Source of the DNA: Blautia obeum ATCC 29174
Lineage (GTDB): Bacteria; Bacillota; Clostridia; Lachnospirales; Lachnospiraceae
Reading direction: 5' to 3'
DNA: 64,000 bases
Assembly: GCF_025147765.1 (NCBI RefSeq)
Contig: NZ_CP102265.1
Span: 718,501-782,500 of the forward strand
The position numbers and the translations under genes were made by a program. Below, piece by piece: positions 38,250 to 46,436 of the stretch. Below the pieces are notes generated by a model, which was not told the DNA's origin, did not search any database, and saw only the letters and a program-made list of their open reading frames with translations. Within the stretch, counting starts at the first letter, position 1; every line of letters begins with the position of its first letter.

Positions 38250-38878
38250 AGGATTCCCGGTGAGAAGGGAATGAGAGAAACTCCAGGTAGGATTTTTGTG
38301 AATGTTCCTCTATACCTGGCTCAGTTTATAACTTCTGAGATATCAGGATATACAGAACTTTGCTAAATATGATGCAGAAAATGCTGAACTCGCTGTCGCT
38401 CAGACAGCAGCATTTTCTGCATCAACGCAAAAACCTGTATGATCCGATATCTGCACGAAGTTCTAAAGGCGAGCCTTGTATAGAGTAACATCACAGAATC
38501 CCGCTGGAGTTTTTTTCTTGTGCCTTCTCACCGGACTTTATCTTAGATAGTGTGGCTAACGAGACACATCCGTCAGCGCGAAGCGCGATCCGTGTCCACA
38601 AAATTAAAACGAAAATGTAATTCTGGATATAAAAACTCCTGATCAGAAAATCTCTGCAGGAATTTATAGAAGCACTCAGGTTATTTTCAGGCTGTGTTAT
38701 GGATTCAAAAGTGCATTGTTTGAGCGTTAGCGAGTTTTGCACTTTTAATCCATGATTTTAGCAGACTGATAATAGCCATAGTGCTTCTGAATTCCGAAGC
38801 TGTTTTCAGATCAGGAGTTTTATATATAGAATACGAACTTCGTTTTAATAGAACACCTGTTTTGGGCAAAAAAAATAA
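38250..38878. repeat. Copy 1 of a duplicated tRNA-linked intergenic segment
   Basis: No gene is seen here. Several blocks recur in copy 2 (from 40016) in the same order: a GGATTCCCGGTGA hairpin and CTCCAG near the start; CTTCTCACCGGACTTTAT, then an AGCGCGAAGCGCGATCCGTG block (38520-38600); and an inverted repeat with AAAAGTGCA... TGCACTTTTAATCCATGA (about 38708-38755) around GAGCGTTAGCGAG. CCGGTGAGAAGGG near 38258 is complementary to CCTTCTCACCGG near 38521, so the segment can fold on itself. Copy 1 has about 200 extra bases between these arms, including another hairpin at about 38363-38405. Confidence 0.7.
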
Positions 38879-38962
38879 TGCAGGAGATGGGACTTGAACC
38901 CACACGATCTTGCGACCACAGGCACCTGAAGCCTGCGCGTCTGCCAATTCCGCCACTCCTGC
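38879..38962 (-). tRNA. tRNA-Leu (anticodon CAG), copy 1
   Basis: Class II tRNA of 84 nt on the minus strand. It has acceptor stem GCAGGAG / CTCCTGC, discriminator A, a D-arm with GGAATTGGCAGACGC, anticodon stem-loop CAGGC-TTCAGGT-GCCTG (anticodon CAG), a variable arm and T-loop GTTCAAG. No CCA is encoded. It is identical to the copy at 40445-40528. Confidence 0.95.
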
Positions 38963-39002
38963 ATTTCATATATCAGATGTCTCTACCGACAACTGCCTAA
39001 TT

Positions 39003-39031
39003 ACTATACCTCATGTAGGACGGAATGTCAA
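39003..39031 (-). promoter_or_regulatory. Promoter of tRNA-Leu copy 1
   Basis: On the minus strand TTGACA and TATAGT are 17 bases apart, about 40 bases upstream of the tRNA. The site is matched by an equivalent promoter before copy 2. Confidence 0.75.
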
Positions 39032-39154
39032 CAGATAAATCCCAAATATTTGAAAAATTCTGGTTCATCCAATTAATTTATCTCAGATTAACTCTGCTGA
39101 GAAAAGGAATTATTTATTTCAAACTGCTTATTATAAAACAGGGAGGGATGCAGA

Positions 39155-40006
39155 ATGGAATATAGAGGAATTGATGTTTCTGCCTGGCAGGGAGAAATTG
39201 ATTGGAAAAAAGTGGCAGATGTGGGAACAGAGTTTGCAATCATTCGTATAACAGAGGCAGGAAATAATGTAGATGCTTACTTTGAACGTAATTACAATGG
39301 CTGTGTGGATTATGGCATTCCCGCAGGTGTGTATAAGTTTTCGTATGCACTGTCTGTTGCTGCAGTAAGACAGGAAGCTGAAAGAGTTGTGGATATTTTA
39401 CGGGAACGACAATTACGTTATCCAGTTTTTCTTGACCTGGAATACAGCAATCAACGCCGCTTAGGGCAAAAAATGATTGAGCGTCTGGCTGAGGAGTTTC
39501 GAAGGATTGTTGTAGATGCCGGATATCGCTTTGGGATTTATTGCAACCTGGACTGGTATAACAATGTGATCAGTGAAGAACTAAAAAAATATGATTTCTG
39601 GATTGCCCGTTATCCGTCGGATGATAATGGAACATTGATGGAGCGTTACCGTCCCGATGCAGGAATTGGCTGGCAGTATACCAGTAAAGGAAGAGTTCCG
39701 GGCATAACTGGTAATGTGGACAGAGATGTATTTTATAAAGACTATTCAGCAGAAGAACCATCGGATAAAGAAAAACTGAACAAAATTCCGAAGTTTGTGG
39801 GGAAAGTTACCGCTACAGTTTTAAATGTCCGGACTGGTGCCGGTACAGAGTATCCTAATTTAAGAGAATATCCGATTTTGGAACAGGGAAATCTTATTGA
39901 TGTATGTGATACACGAAAAGCTGCAGACGGCACAACCTGGTATTATATTCGTATTGCTGGAAGATATTTTGGCTTCGTTGCCGCCAGATACATTGAGCGG
40001 CAATAA
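39155..40006 (+). CDS. GH25 lysozyme-like muramidase with C-terminal SH3 domain
   Basis: This enzyme would cleave the MurNAc-GlcNAc bond of peptidoglycan. Residues 1-about 195 form the GH25 domain, beginning RGIDVSAWQGEIDW and carrying the catalytic acidic pair in VFLDLEYSN. The C-terminal 65 residues are a bacterial SH3 module (ATVLNVRTGAGTEYP ... GFVAARYIE). There is no signal peptide, so it is exported by another route or released by lysis, as phage endolysins are. GGGAGGG lies before the ATG. It is a lone gene between two copies of a tRNA-Leu segment. Confidence 0.9.
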   Translation: MEYRGIDVSAWQGEIDWKKVADVGTEFAIIRITEAGNNVDAYFERNYNGCVDYGIPAGVYKFSYALSVAAVRQEAERVVDILRERQLRYPVFLDLEYSNQRRLGQKMIERLAEEFRRIVVDAGYRFGIYCNLDWYNNVISEELKKYDFWIARYPSDDNGTLMERYRPDAGIGWQYTSKGRVPGITGNVDRDVFYKDYSAEEPSDKEKLNKIPKFVGKVTATVLNVRTGAGTEYPNLREYPILEQGNLIDVCDTRKAADGTTWYYIRIAGRYFGFVAARYIERQ

Positions 40007-40015
40007 TATAGATGA

Positions 40016-40444
40016 AGGATTTCCCGGTGATGGGAAATCCTTAAACTCCAGAGCTTGATTATAAAACTTCTTTGCTGAAATTTTTTCTTTCCCTTCTCAC
40101 CGGACTTTATTTTAGATAGCGGGGCCAACGAGCCACACCCATCAGCGCGAAGCGCGATCCGTGCCCACAGATTAAAAAGAAGAAAGATTCTGAATATAAA
40201 GACATCGGATACAGAAACATCTGCAGGAGTCTGTAGAAATACTTAGATGTATCCTGGCTGTGTTATGGATTCAAAAGTGCATTGTCTGAGCGATAGCGAG
40301 TTATGCACTTTTAATCCATGATTTTAACAGACGGGGTATATCTTTAGTATTTCCAGACTCAGAAGCCGTTTCAGTATCCGATGCCTTTGATATCAGAATC
40401 AGTTACTCTTTTTAATGCAACCCATTTTAAGGCAAAAAAAATAA
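40016..40444. repeat. Copy 2 of the duplicated tRNA-linked intergenic segment
   Basis: It shares the ordered blocks of copy 1: GGATTTCCCGGTGA hairpin and CTCCAG; CCTTCTCACCGGACTTTAT and AGCGCGAAGCGCGATCCGTG; and AAAAGTGCA ... TGCACTTTTAATCCATGA around GAGCGATAGCGAG. The copies differ by scattered substitutions and by about 200 bases missing near the start of this one. The bases directly before the tRNA (GGCAAAAAAAATAATG) are conserved too. No gene is seen here. Confidence 0.7.
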
Positions 40445-40528
40445 TGCAGGAGATGGGACTTGAACCCACACGATCTTGCGACCACAGGCACCTGAAGCCT
40501 GCGCGTCTGCCAATTCCGCCACTCCTGC
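40445..40528 (-). tRNA. tRNA-Leu (anticodon CAG), copy 2
   Basis: An 84-nt class II tRNA identical in sequence to the copy at 38879-38962, with the same anticodon CAG and the same flanking AATAATG on its 3' side. It is complete, with both halves of the acceptor stem. Confidence 0.95.
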
Positions 40529-40568
40529 ATTTCACTATAAATCAGTCAGTCTCGCTGACTGCCTAATT

Positions 40569-40597
40569 ATCATACCTCATAGAAAAAGAAATGTCAA
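40569..40597 (-). promoter_or_regulatory. Promoter of tRNA-Leu copy 2
   Basis: On the minus strand TTGACA and TATGAT are 17 bases apart. The ATGAGG before the -10 is shared with copy 1 while the spacer otherwise differs. Confidence 0.8.
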
Positions 40598-40696
40598 CAT
40601 AGAATTTGAAATTTTTTAAATTATATTTTCAACTTAGACAATTTGCCAAAACAAAGTTTTTTAGAACAACTTAATTATTTTTAGCACTTTAACCTG

Positions 40697-40725
40697 TTGA
40701 AAAAAGGAAACGCTTATGATACAAT
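40697..40725 (+). promoter_or_regulatory. Promoter for carAB
   Basis: TTGAAA and TACAAT are 17 bases apart with about 30 bases of leader to the carA ATG. The leader is too short for a pyrimidine attenuator, and none is seen. Confidence 0.75.
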
Positions 40726-40761
40726 CTTGAAGATTTAGATAAAAACAGAAAGGGAGATTAT

Positions 40762-41850
40762 ATGAAAGCATTTCTGATATTAGAAGATGGCCATGTGTTC
40801 AAAGGAACCAGTATTGGTTCAACAAGAGAAGTCATTAGTGAGATCGTTTTTAACACATCCATGACCGGATATCTCGAAGTAATGACTGACCCATCGTATG
40901 CAGGACAGGCTGTCTGCATGACTTATCCTTTGATTGGAAATTACGGAATCTGTTATGAGGACCAGGAATCCAGGAAACCTTGGATCGATGGTTTTATTGT
41001 TCGTGAATTATCCCGTATCCCAAGTAACTTCAGAAGCGTGGATACGATTCAGCATTTTCTTGAAAAGCATGATATACCTGGTATTGCCGGTATTGATACT
41101 CGTGCTCTCACAAAAATTCTTCGTGAAAAAGGTACCATGAATGGTATGATCACAGTCAACGAAAATTATGATTTAGATGAAATAATCCCCCGTTTAAAAG
41201 CATATACAACTGGAAAAGTAGTTGAAAAAGTTACATGCAGTGAGAAGGAAGTACTGAAAGGAAACGGACCGAAGGTTGCTCTTATGGATTTTGGTGCAAA
41301 ACGCAATATTGCACGTTCTCTGAATGAAAGAGGCTGTCAGGTAACGATTTATCCGGCACTTACATCTGCTGAAGAAATCCTTGCAGACCATCCGGATGGA
41401 ATCATGCTCAGCAACGGACCTGGAGACCCGAAGGAATGCACTACTATTATAGAAGAAATCCGCAAACTTTATGCGTCAGATGTACCAATTTTTGCAATCT
41501 GCCTCGGACATCAGCTGATGGCACTTGCTACAGGCGGTGATACACATAAAATGAAATACGGACACAGAGGAGGCAATCATCCGGTTAAGGATCTTGCAAC
41601 AGGACGTGTTTATATTTCATCTCAGAACCATGGATACGTGGTTGATGCGGAAGCCCTTGAGAAAAAAGGTATTGCAAAACCTGCATTTGTCAATGTAAAC
41701 GATGGTACAAACGAAGGAATGGCTTATGAAGGCAAAAACATCTTCACGGTACAGTTCCATCCGGAAGCCTGCCCTGGACCGCAGGACTCCAGCTACCTGT
41801 TTGACAGATTTATGGAAATGATGGGAGGAACAGATCATGCCGAGAAATAA
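40762..41850 (+). CDS. carA: Carbamoyl-phosphate synthase small chain (glutaminase)
   Basis: It releases ammonia from glutamine for carbamoyl phosphate made by the large chain, feeding pyrimidine and arginine synthesis. The 362-aa protein has the CPSase small-chain N-terminal domain (MKAFLILEDGHVFKG) and a class I amidotransferase domain with the nucleophile in FAICLGHQLMA and the His-Glu pair in VQFHPEACPG. AAAGGGAG precedes the ATG. It overlaps carB by 14 bases. Confidence 0.97.
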   Translation: MKAFLILEDGHVFKGTSIGSTREVISEIVFNTSMTGYLEVMTDPSYAGQAVCMTYPLIGNYGICYEDQESRKPWIDGFIVRELSRIPSNFRSVDTIQHFLEKHDIPGIAGIDTRALTKILREKGTMNGMITVNENYDLDEIIPRLKAYTTGKVVEKVTCSEKEVLKGNGPKVALMDFGAKRNIARSLNERGCQVTIYPALTSAEEILADHPDGIMLSNGPGDPKECTTIIEEIRKLYASDVPIFAICLGHQLMALATGGDTHKMKYGHRGGNHPVKDLATGRVYISSQNHGYVVDAEALEKKGIAKPAFVNVNDGTNEGMAYEGKNIFTVQFHPEACPGPQDSSYLFDRFMEMMGGTDHAEK

Positions 41851-44800
41851 AGATATACATAAAGTTCTTGTAATTGGATCCGGTCCGATTATCATCGGCC
41901 AGGCAGCAGAGTTTGACTACGCTGGTACACAGGCATGCCGTTCTCTGAAAGAAGAAGGCATGGAAGTTGTTCTTCTGAACTCCAACCCTGCTACGATCAT
42001 GACAGACAAAGATATTGCAGATAAAGTTTATATTGAGCCTCTTACTGTAGAGGTTGTAGAGCAGCTGATCCTTAAAGAAAAACCGGACAGCGTACTGCCG
42101 ACACTGGGTGGCCAGGCAGGTCTGAACCTTGCAATGGAACTGGAAGAAAAAGGTTTTCTCAAAGAACATAATGTGCGCCTGATCGGTACCACAGCAGAGA
42201 CGATCAAGAAGGCTGAAGACCGTCAGGAATTCAAAGACACCATGGAAAAAATCGGTGAGCCGGTTGCTGCTTCTAAAGTCGTAACAACAGTAGAAGATGG
42301 TGTGGCTTTTACCAAAAAGATAGGATATCCGGTCGTTCTCCGTCCGGCTTACACACTTGGTGGAAGTGGCGGTGGTATCGCTAATAACGAATACGAACTG
42401 AGAGAAATCCTCGAGAATGGTCTCAGACTTTCCCGTGTAGGAGAAGTTCTTGTAGAACGTTGTATCGCGGGATGGAAAGAAATCGAATACGAAGTAATGC
42501 GTGACAGTGTAGGAAACTGTATTACTGTCTGCAACATGGAAAACATTGACCCGGTTGGTGTACATACAGGTGACTCTATCGTAGTTGCTCCATCTCAGAC
42601 ACTGGGTGACAAAGAATATCAGATGCTTCGTACATCAGCACTGAATATCATCACAGAACTTGGTATCACAGGTGGATGTAACGTACAGTATGCACTGCAT
42701 CCGGAAAGCTTCGAATACTGTGTTATCGAAGTAAATCCTCGTGTAAGCCGTTCTTCTGCACTGGCAAGTAAAGCTACCGGTTATCCGATTGCCAAAGTTG
42801 CAGCGAAGATTGCGCTTGGATATACACTGGATGAAATCCCGAATGCCATTACAGGAAAAACATATGCAAGTTTCGAGCCAATGCTTGACTATTGTGTAGT
42901 TAAAATTCCGAGACTTCCATTTGATAAATTCATCACTGCCAAGAGAACACTGACTACTCAGATGAAAGCTACCGGTGAGGTTATGAGTATCTGCCATAAT
43001 TTCGAAGGTGCACTTATGAAAGCTATCCGTTCTCTGGAGCAGCATGTAGACAGCCTGATGTCCTATGACTTCACAGGCCTGGATGAGGATGAACTGATTG
43101 AAGAACTGGCAGTTGTAGATGACCGTCGTATCTGGAAGATTGCGGAGGCAATCCGAAGAGATATTTCCAAAGAATATATCCACAGAATCACTAAGATCGA
43201 CAGATGGTTTATTGACAAAATTGCAATTCTGGTAGAGATGGAACAGGCTCTGAAGACACAGCCGCTTACAGAAGAACTTCTTCTTGAAGCAAAACGCATG
43301 GAATTCCCGGATTATGTGATCGCAAATCTTTGCGGAAGAACAGAAGCAGATATCAAAGCTCTCCGTCAGGGGTATAAGATCACAGCAGCTTACAAGATGG
43401 TAGACACCTGTGCAGCTGAGTTTGCTGCCGCAACACCATATTACTATTCTGTGTATGGCGGCCCGGATACAGAAAATGAAGCAGTTGCTGCCCATGATAA
43501 GAAAAAAGTTCTTGTTCTTGGTTCTGGACCGATCCGTATCGGACAGGGTATCGAATTTGACTTCTGTTCTGTACATTGTACATGGGCATTCAAAAAAGAA
43601 GGCTATGAGACAATTATTGTAAACAATAACCCGGAAACTGTCAGCACAGACTTTGATATTGCAGATAAGCTGTATTTCGAGCCATTGACACCGGAAGATG
43701 TGGAGAACATCGTAAATATTGAAAAACCGGACGGAGCAGTTGTGCAGTTCGGTGGACAGACTGCCATCAAGCTTACAGAAGCACTGATGAAGATGGGAGT
43801 CAAGATCCTTGGAACATCTGCAGAAGATGTGGATGCTGCAGAGGACCGTGAGCTCTTTGATGAGATCCTTGAAAAATGTGAGATCCCGAGACCGAAGGGA
43901 CAGACTGTATTCACAGCAGAGGAAGCTAAAAAGGCTGCCAACGAGTTAGGATATCCGGTACTTGTTCGTCCTTCCTATGTTCTTGGTGGACAGGGCATGC
44001 GTATTGCAGTCAGTGACGAGGATGTAGAGGAATATATCGGAATCATCAATCAGATTGCACAGGAACATCCGATTCTGGTTGACAAATACCTGATGGGTAA
44101 AGAAATCGAAGTCGATGCAGTTTGTGATGGAGAGGATATCCTGATTCCTGGTATCATGGAGCATATTGAACGTGCTGGTATCCATTCCGGAGACAGTATT
44201 TCCGTATATCCGGCACAGACGATCAGCCAGAGAGCAAAAGATACAATTGCTGAGTATACACGTCGTCTTGCAAAAGCACTTCATGTAGTTGGTATGATCA
44301 ATATTCAGTTTATTGTATGTGGCGAAGAAGTATATGTTATCGAAGTAAATCCGCGTTCCAGCCGTACAGTACCATACATCAGTAAGGTAACCGGAATCCC
44401 GATCGTACCGTTAGCAACGAAAGTGATCCTTGGATACAAGCTCAAAGATATGGGATATACGCCAGGGCTTCAGCCGGAAGCAAAACATATCGCGATCAAG
44501 ATGCCGGTATTCTCCTTCGAGAAGATCCGTGGCGCTGATATCAGCCTTGGACCAGAGATGAAGTCCACAGGTGAATGTCTTGGTATTGCAGAGAACTTCA
44601 ACGAAGCTCTGTACAAAGCATTTATCGGAGCCGGAATCAAACTTCCGAAGTATAAGAACATGATCATCACTGTCAAAGATGAAGATCAGCAGGAAGTTGT
44701 TCCGATCGCAAGGCGTTTTGAGGCACTTGGATACCGTATCTATGCAACAAGAGGCACAGCAAGAGTCCTCAAAGAAAATGGAATCAAGGCAATCCGTACT

Positions 44801-45052
44801 AACAAACTGGAACAGCCGGCGCCGAACCTTATGGACCTTATTCTGGGACATAAGATCGATGTTGTTATTGATACACCTCCACAGGGTGTGGAACATCAGA
44901 AAGACGGTTTCGTGATTCGTCGAAATGCGATTGAGACAGGCGTTAATGTCCTTACCAGTCTGGACACCGCAGAGGCACTTGTAACCAGTCTTGAGAATAC
45001 AGACCTTCACAATCTGACACTGATCGATATTGCAACGATCGCAAGCAGATAA
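41837..45052 (+). CDS. carB: Carbamoyl-phosphate synthase large chain
   Basis: A 1071-aa enzyme that makes carbamoyl phosphate from bicarbonate, ammonia and two ATP. It has the two homologous ATP-grasp halves (VLVIGSGPIIIGQAAEFDY at the start and VLVLGSGPIRIGQGIEFDF near 555), the oligomerisation domain between them and a C-terminal MGS-like regulatory domain (about 935-1071). The full length is normal. GGGAGGAACAG lies before the ATG inside carA. Confidence 0.97.
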   Translation: MPRNKDIHKVLVIGSGPIIIGQAAEFDYAGTQACRSLKEEGMEVVLLNSNPATIMTDKDIADKVYIEPLTVEVVEQLILKEKPDSVLPTLGGQAGLNLAMELEEKGFLKEHNVRLIGTTAETIKKAEDRQEFKDTMEKIGEPVAASKVVTTVEDGVAFTKKIGYPVVLRPAYTLGGSGGGIANNEYELREILENGLRLSRVGEVLVERCIAGWKEIEYEVMRDSVGNCITVCNMENIDPVGVHTGDSIVVAPSQTLGDKEYQMLRTSALNIITELGITGGCNVQYALHPESFEYCVIEVNPRVSRSSALASKATGYPIAKVAAKIALGYTLDEIPNAITGKTYASFEPMLDYCVVKIPRLPFDKFITAKRTLTTQMKATGEVMSICHNFEGALMKAIRSLEQHVDSLMSYDFTGLDEDELIEELAVVDDRRIWKIAEAIRRDISKEYIHRITKIDRWFIDKIAILVEMEQALKTQPLTEELLLEAKRMEFPDYVIANLCGRTEADIKALRQGYKITAAYKMVDTCAAEFAAATPYYYSVYGGPDTENEAVAAHDKKKVLVLGSGPIRIGQGIEFDFCSVHCTWAFKKEGYETIIVNNNPETVSTDFDIADKLYFEPLTPEDVENIVNIEKPDGAVVQFGGQTAIKLTEALMKMGVKILGTSAEDVDAAEDRELFDEILEKCEIPRPKGQTVFTAEEAKKAANELGYPVLVRPSYVLGGQGMRIAVSDEDVEEYIGIINQIAQEHPILVDKYLMGKEIEVDAVCDGEDILIPGIMEHIERAGIHSGDSISVYPAQTISQRAKDTIAEYTRRLAKALHVVGMINIQFIVCGEEVYVIEVNPRSSRTVPYISKVTGIPIVPLATKVILGYKLKDMGYTPGLQPEAKHIAIKMPVFSFEKIRGADISLGPEMKSTGECLGIAENFNEALYKAFIGAGIKLPKYKNMIITVKDEDQQEVVPIARRFEALGYRIYATRGTARVLKENGIKAIRTNKLEQPAPNLMDLILGHKIDVVIDTPPQGVEHQKDGFVIRRNAIETGVNVLTSLDTAEALVTSLENTDLHNLTLIDIATIASR

Positions 45053-45072
45053 TCGAATAAAAATGATTTACT

Positions 45073-45106
45073 GACCGGAGAAGCCGCAGAAGTTTCTCCG
45101 GTCTTG
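45073..45106 (+). terminator. Terminator after carB
   Basis: Stem GACCGGAGAA pairs with TTCTCCGGTC (10 bp). The T tract is poor (TTGTATGTT), so efficiency is uncertain. Confidence 0.55.
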
Positions 45107-45167
45107 TATGTTGCAGAAAAGAAAAGTTAACCAAAACTTAAACTTTGAATTAAAATGTATGGAAAGG

Positions 45168-45196
45168 TTTACGAACCACCGAAACTGTAATATACT
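45168..45196 (+). promoter_or_regulatory. Promoter for uppP
   Basis: TTTACG and TATACT are 17 bases apart. Transcription would begin near 45203, which excludes the in-frame ATG at 45202 as the uppP start. Confidence 0.65.
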
Positions 45197-45231
45197 GATA
45201 CATGAAAAATAAAACAGAGAGGAAAAGAAAC

Positions 45232-46134
45232 ATGAGTGTTTTGGAGTTTATAAAAGTTGTGATCCTCGGCATCGTAGAGGGTATTACTGAGTGGCTTCCA
45301 ATCAGCAGTACTGGTCATATGATCCTTGTAGATGAGTTTATCAAGATGGATATGACCACAGAATTTAAGGATTTTTTTCTGGTAGTCATTCAGCTGGGGG
45401 CAATCCTTGCGGTTGTTGTCCTGTATTGGAGTAAGCTGTGGCCATTTTACATACGACAGATACCCAAGAAGAAAAAAGCACAGATTGCACGTAAGAATCC
45501 GTTTTCTCGCATTGTGCTGACTTTTGTGGAGAAGTTCTGTGATAAAGATAAATGGATTTTGTGGTTTAAGATTATAGTGGCATGCATCCCGACTATCGTG
45601 ATCGCGCTTCCATTCAATGATTTTATCGAAGAGAAATTTAACAACTATGTGGTTGTTGCAATTGCACTTATCGTTTATGGTGTGATTTTTATCATTGTAG
45701 AAAATTACAATAAACGAAGAAAACCAATCTGTACATCTCTTGAAGATCTGAGTTTTGCCACGGCATTCAAGATTGGTATTTTTCAGGTATTATCTGTTAT
45801 TCCGGGAACATCCCGTTCCGGTTCCACGATTATTGGAGGTATCCTTGTTGGTACTTCAAGAACGGTTGCAGCAGAATTTACCTTTTTTCTGGCAATTCCG
45901 GTTATGTTCGGAGCGAGTCTGCTGAAACTGGTAAAATTCGGCTTCACATTCACTCCAGCAGAGGTTCTTACACTGGTCACCGGTGTTGTGGTTGCATTTT
46001 TTGTTTCTATTATCGCCATCAAATTCCTGATGGGATATATTAAGAAACATGATTTCAAGGCTTTTGGCTGGTATCGTATCGTACTTGGTGTTCTTGTGAT
46101 GGGCTATTTTGTAGGAAAAAATTTCCTTGGATAA
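45232..46134 (+). CDS. uppP: Undecaprenyl-diphosphatase (BacA/UppP)
   Basis: This membrane enzyme recycles undecaprenyl diphosphate to the monophosphate carrier used for peptidoglycan and for the surface glycans of this window; overproduction gives bacitracin resistance. The 300-aa protein has about eight membrane segments and both signature motifs, EGITEWLPISSTGH near the N-terminus and PGTSRSGSTI in the second half. The start at 45232 has GAGAGG about 9 bases before it and lies inside the predicted transcript. Confidence 0.95.
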   Translation: MSVLEFIKVVILGIVEGITEWLPISSTGHMILVDEFIKMDMTTEFKDFFLVVIQLGAILAVVVLYWSKLWPFYIRQIPKKKKAQIARKNPFSRIVLTFVEKFCDKDKWILWFKIIVACIPTIVIALPFNDFIEEKFNNYVVVAIALIVYGVIFIIVENYNKRRKPICTSLEDLSFATAFKIGIFQVLSVIPGTSRSGSTIIGGILVGTSRTVAAEFTFFLAIPVMFGASLLKLVKFGFTFTPAEVLTLVTGVVVAFFVSIIAIKFLMGYIKKHDFKAFGWYRIVLGVLVMGYFVGKNFLG

Positions 46135-46163
46135 TTGAATATAGAAATGAATCAAATTCTGAC

Positions 46164-46196
46164 CAGGCTGCTGTAAAATATTGTTATGGCAGCCTG
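46164..46196 (+). terminator. Hairpin after uppP, possible terminator
   Basis: Stem CAGGCTGC / GCAGCCTG (8 bp) with a 17-base AT-rich loop, followed by ATTTAG. The T tract is weak. Confidence 0.5.
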
Positions 46197-46232
46197 ATTT
46201 AGTTGCTGTTCACTCCCTTCACAGCACTTGGC

Positions 46233-46271
46233 CAAAATGCATTTTAAATCACCTACGGTGATGGCATTTTG
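46233..46271. repeat. Two-tier inverted repeat in the uppP-lipoprotein interval
   Basis: Outer arms CAAAATGC / GCATTTTG (8 bp) enclose inner arms ATCACC / GGTGAT (6 bp) with a 3-base loop. The 302-base interval holds no gene; its contents are this repeat, the terminator-like hairpin before it, a palindrome and a promoter after it. Confidence 0.6.
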
Positions 46272-46288
46272 ACCTGTATGTCTCGGGA

Positions 46289-46310
46289 TTTTGTCATATA
46301 TATGACAAAA
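46289..46310. promoter_or_regulatory. Perfect 22-bp palindrome, candidate operator
   Basis: Arms TTTTGTCATAT and ATATGACAAAA form a perfect 22-bp palindrome, ending 33 bases upstream of the -35 of the lipoprotein promoter. Its size and symmetry fit a dimeric regulator site; no T tract makes it a terminator. The regulator is not identified. Confidence 0.5.
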
Positions 46311-46343
46311 CACCTCGCGGAATATTGACTTATGAACACTGAT

Positions 46344-46372
46344 TTGACTTTTAAGAGCATACATGGGATAAT
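46344..46372 (+). promoter_or_regulatory. Promoter for the Asp/Ser-repeat lipoprotein
   Basis: TTGACT and GATAAT are 17 bases apart, leaving a leader of about 58 nt. The leader has a small GGTCTTCAGACC hairpin just before the ribosome site. Confidence 0.65.
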
Positions 46373-46436
46373 AAGAAGACTATGGAAAATAAAAAACGAA
46401 ATAGAACGGTCTTCAGACCGGAGAGGATGGTAAATA

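Noticed and set aside
38879..40528. Attachment-site reading of the two tRNA-Leu copies (integrated element with attL and attR)
   Set aside because: Both copies are complete tRNAs with promoters and shared sequence on both sides, and there is no integrase between them. Segmental duplication fits better.
40598..40761. Pyrimidine attenuator or riboswitch before carA
   Set aside because: A promoter lies only about 30 bases before the ATG and no hairpin or terminator fits in the leader.
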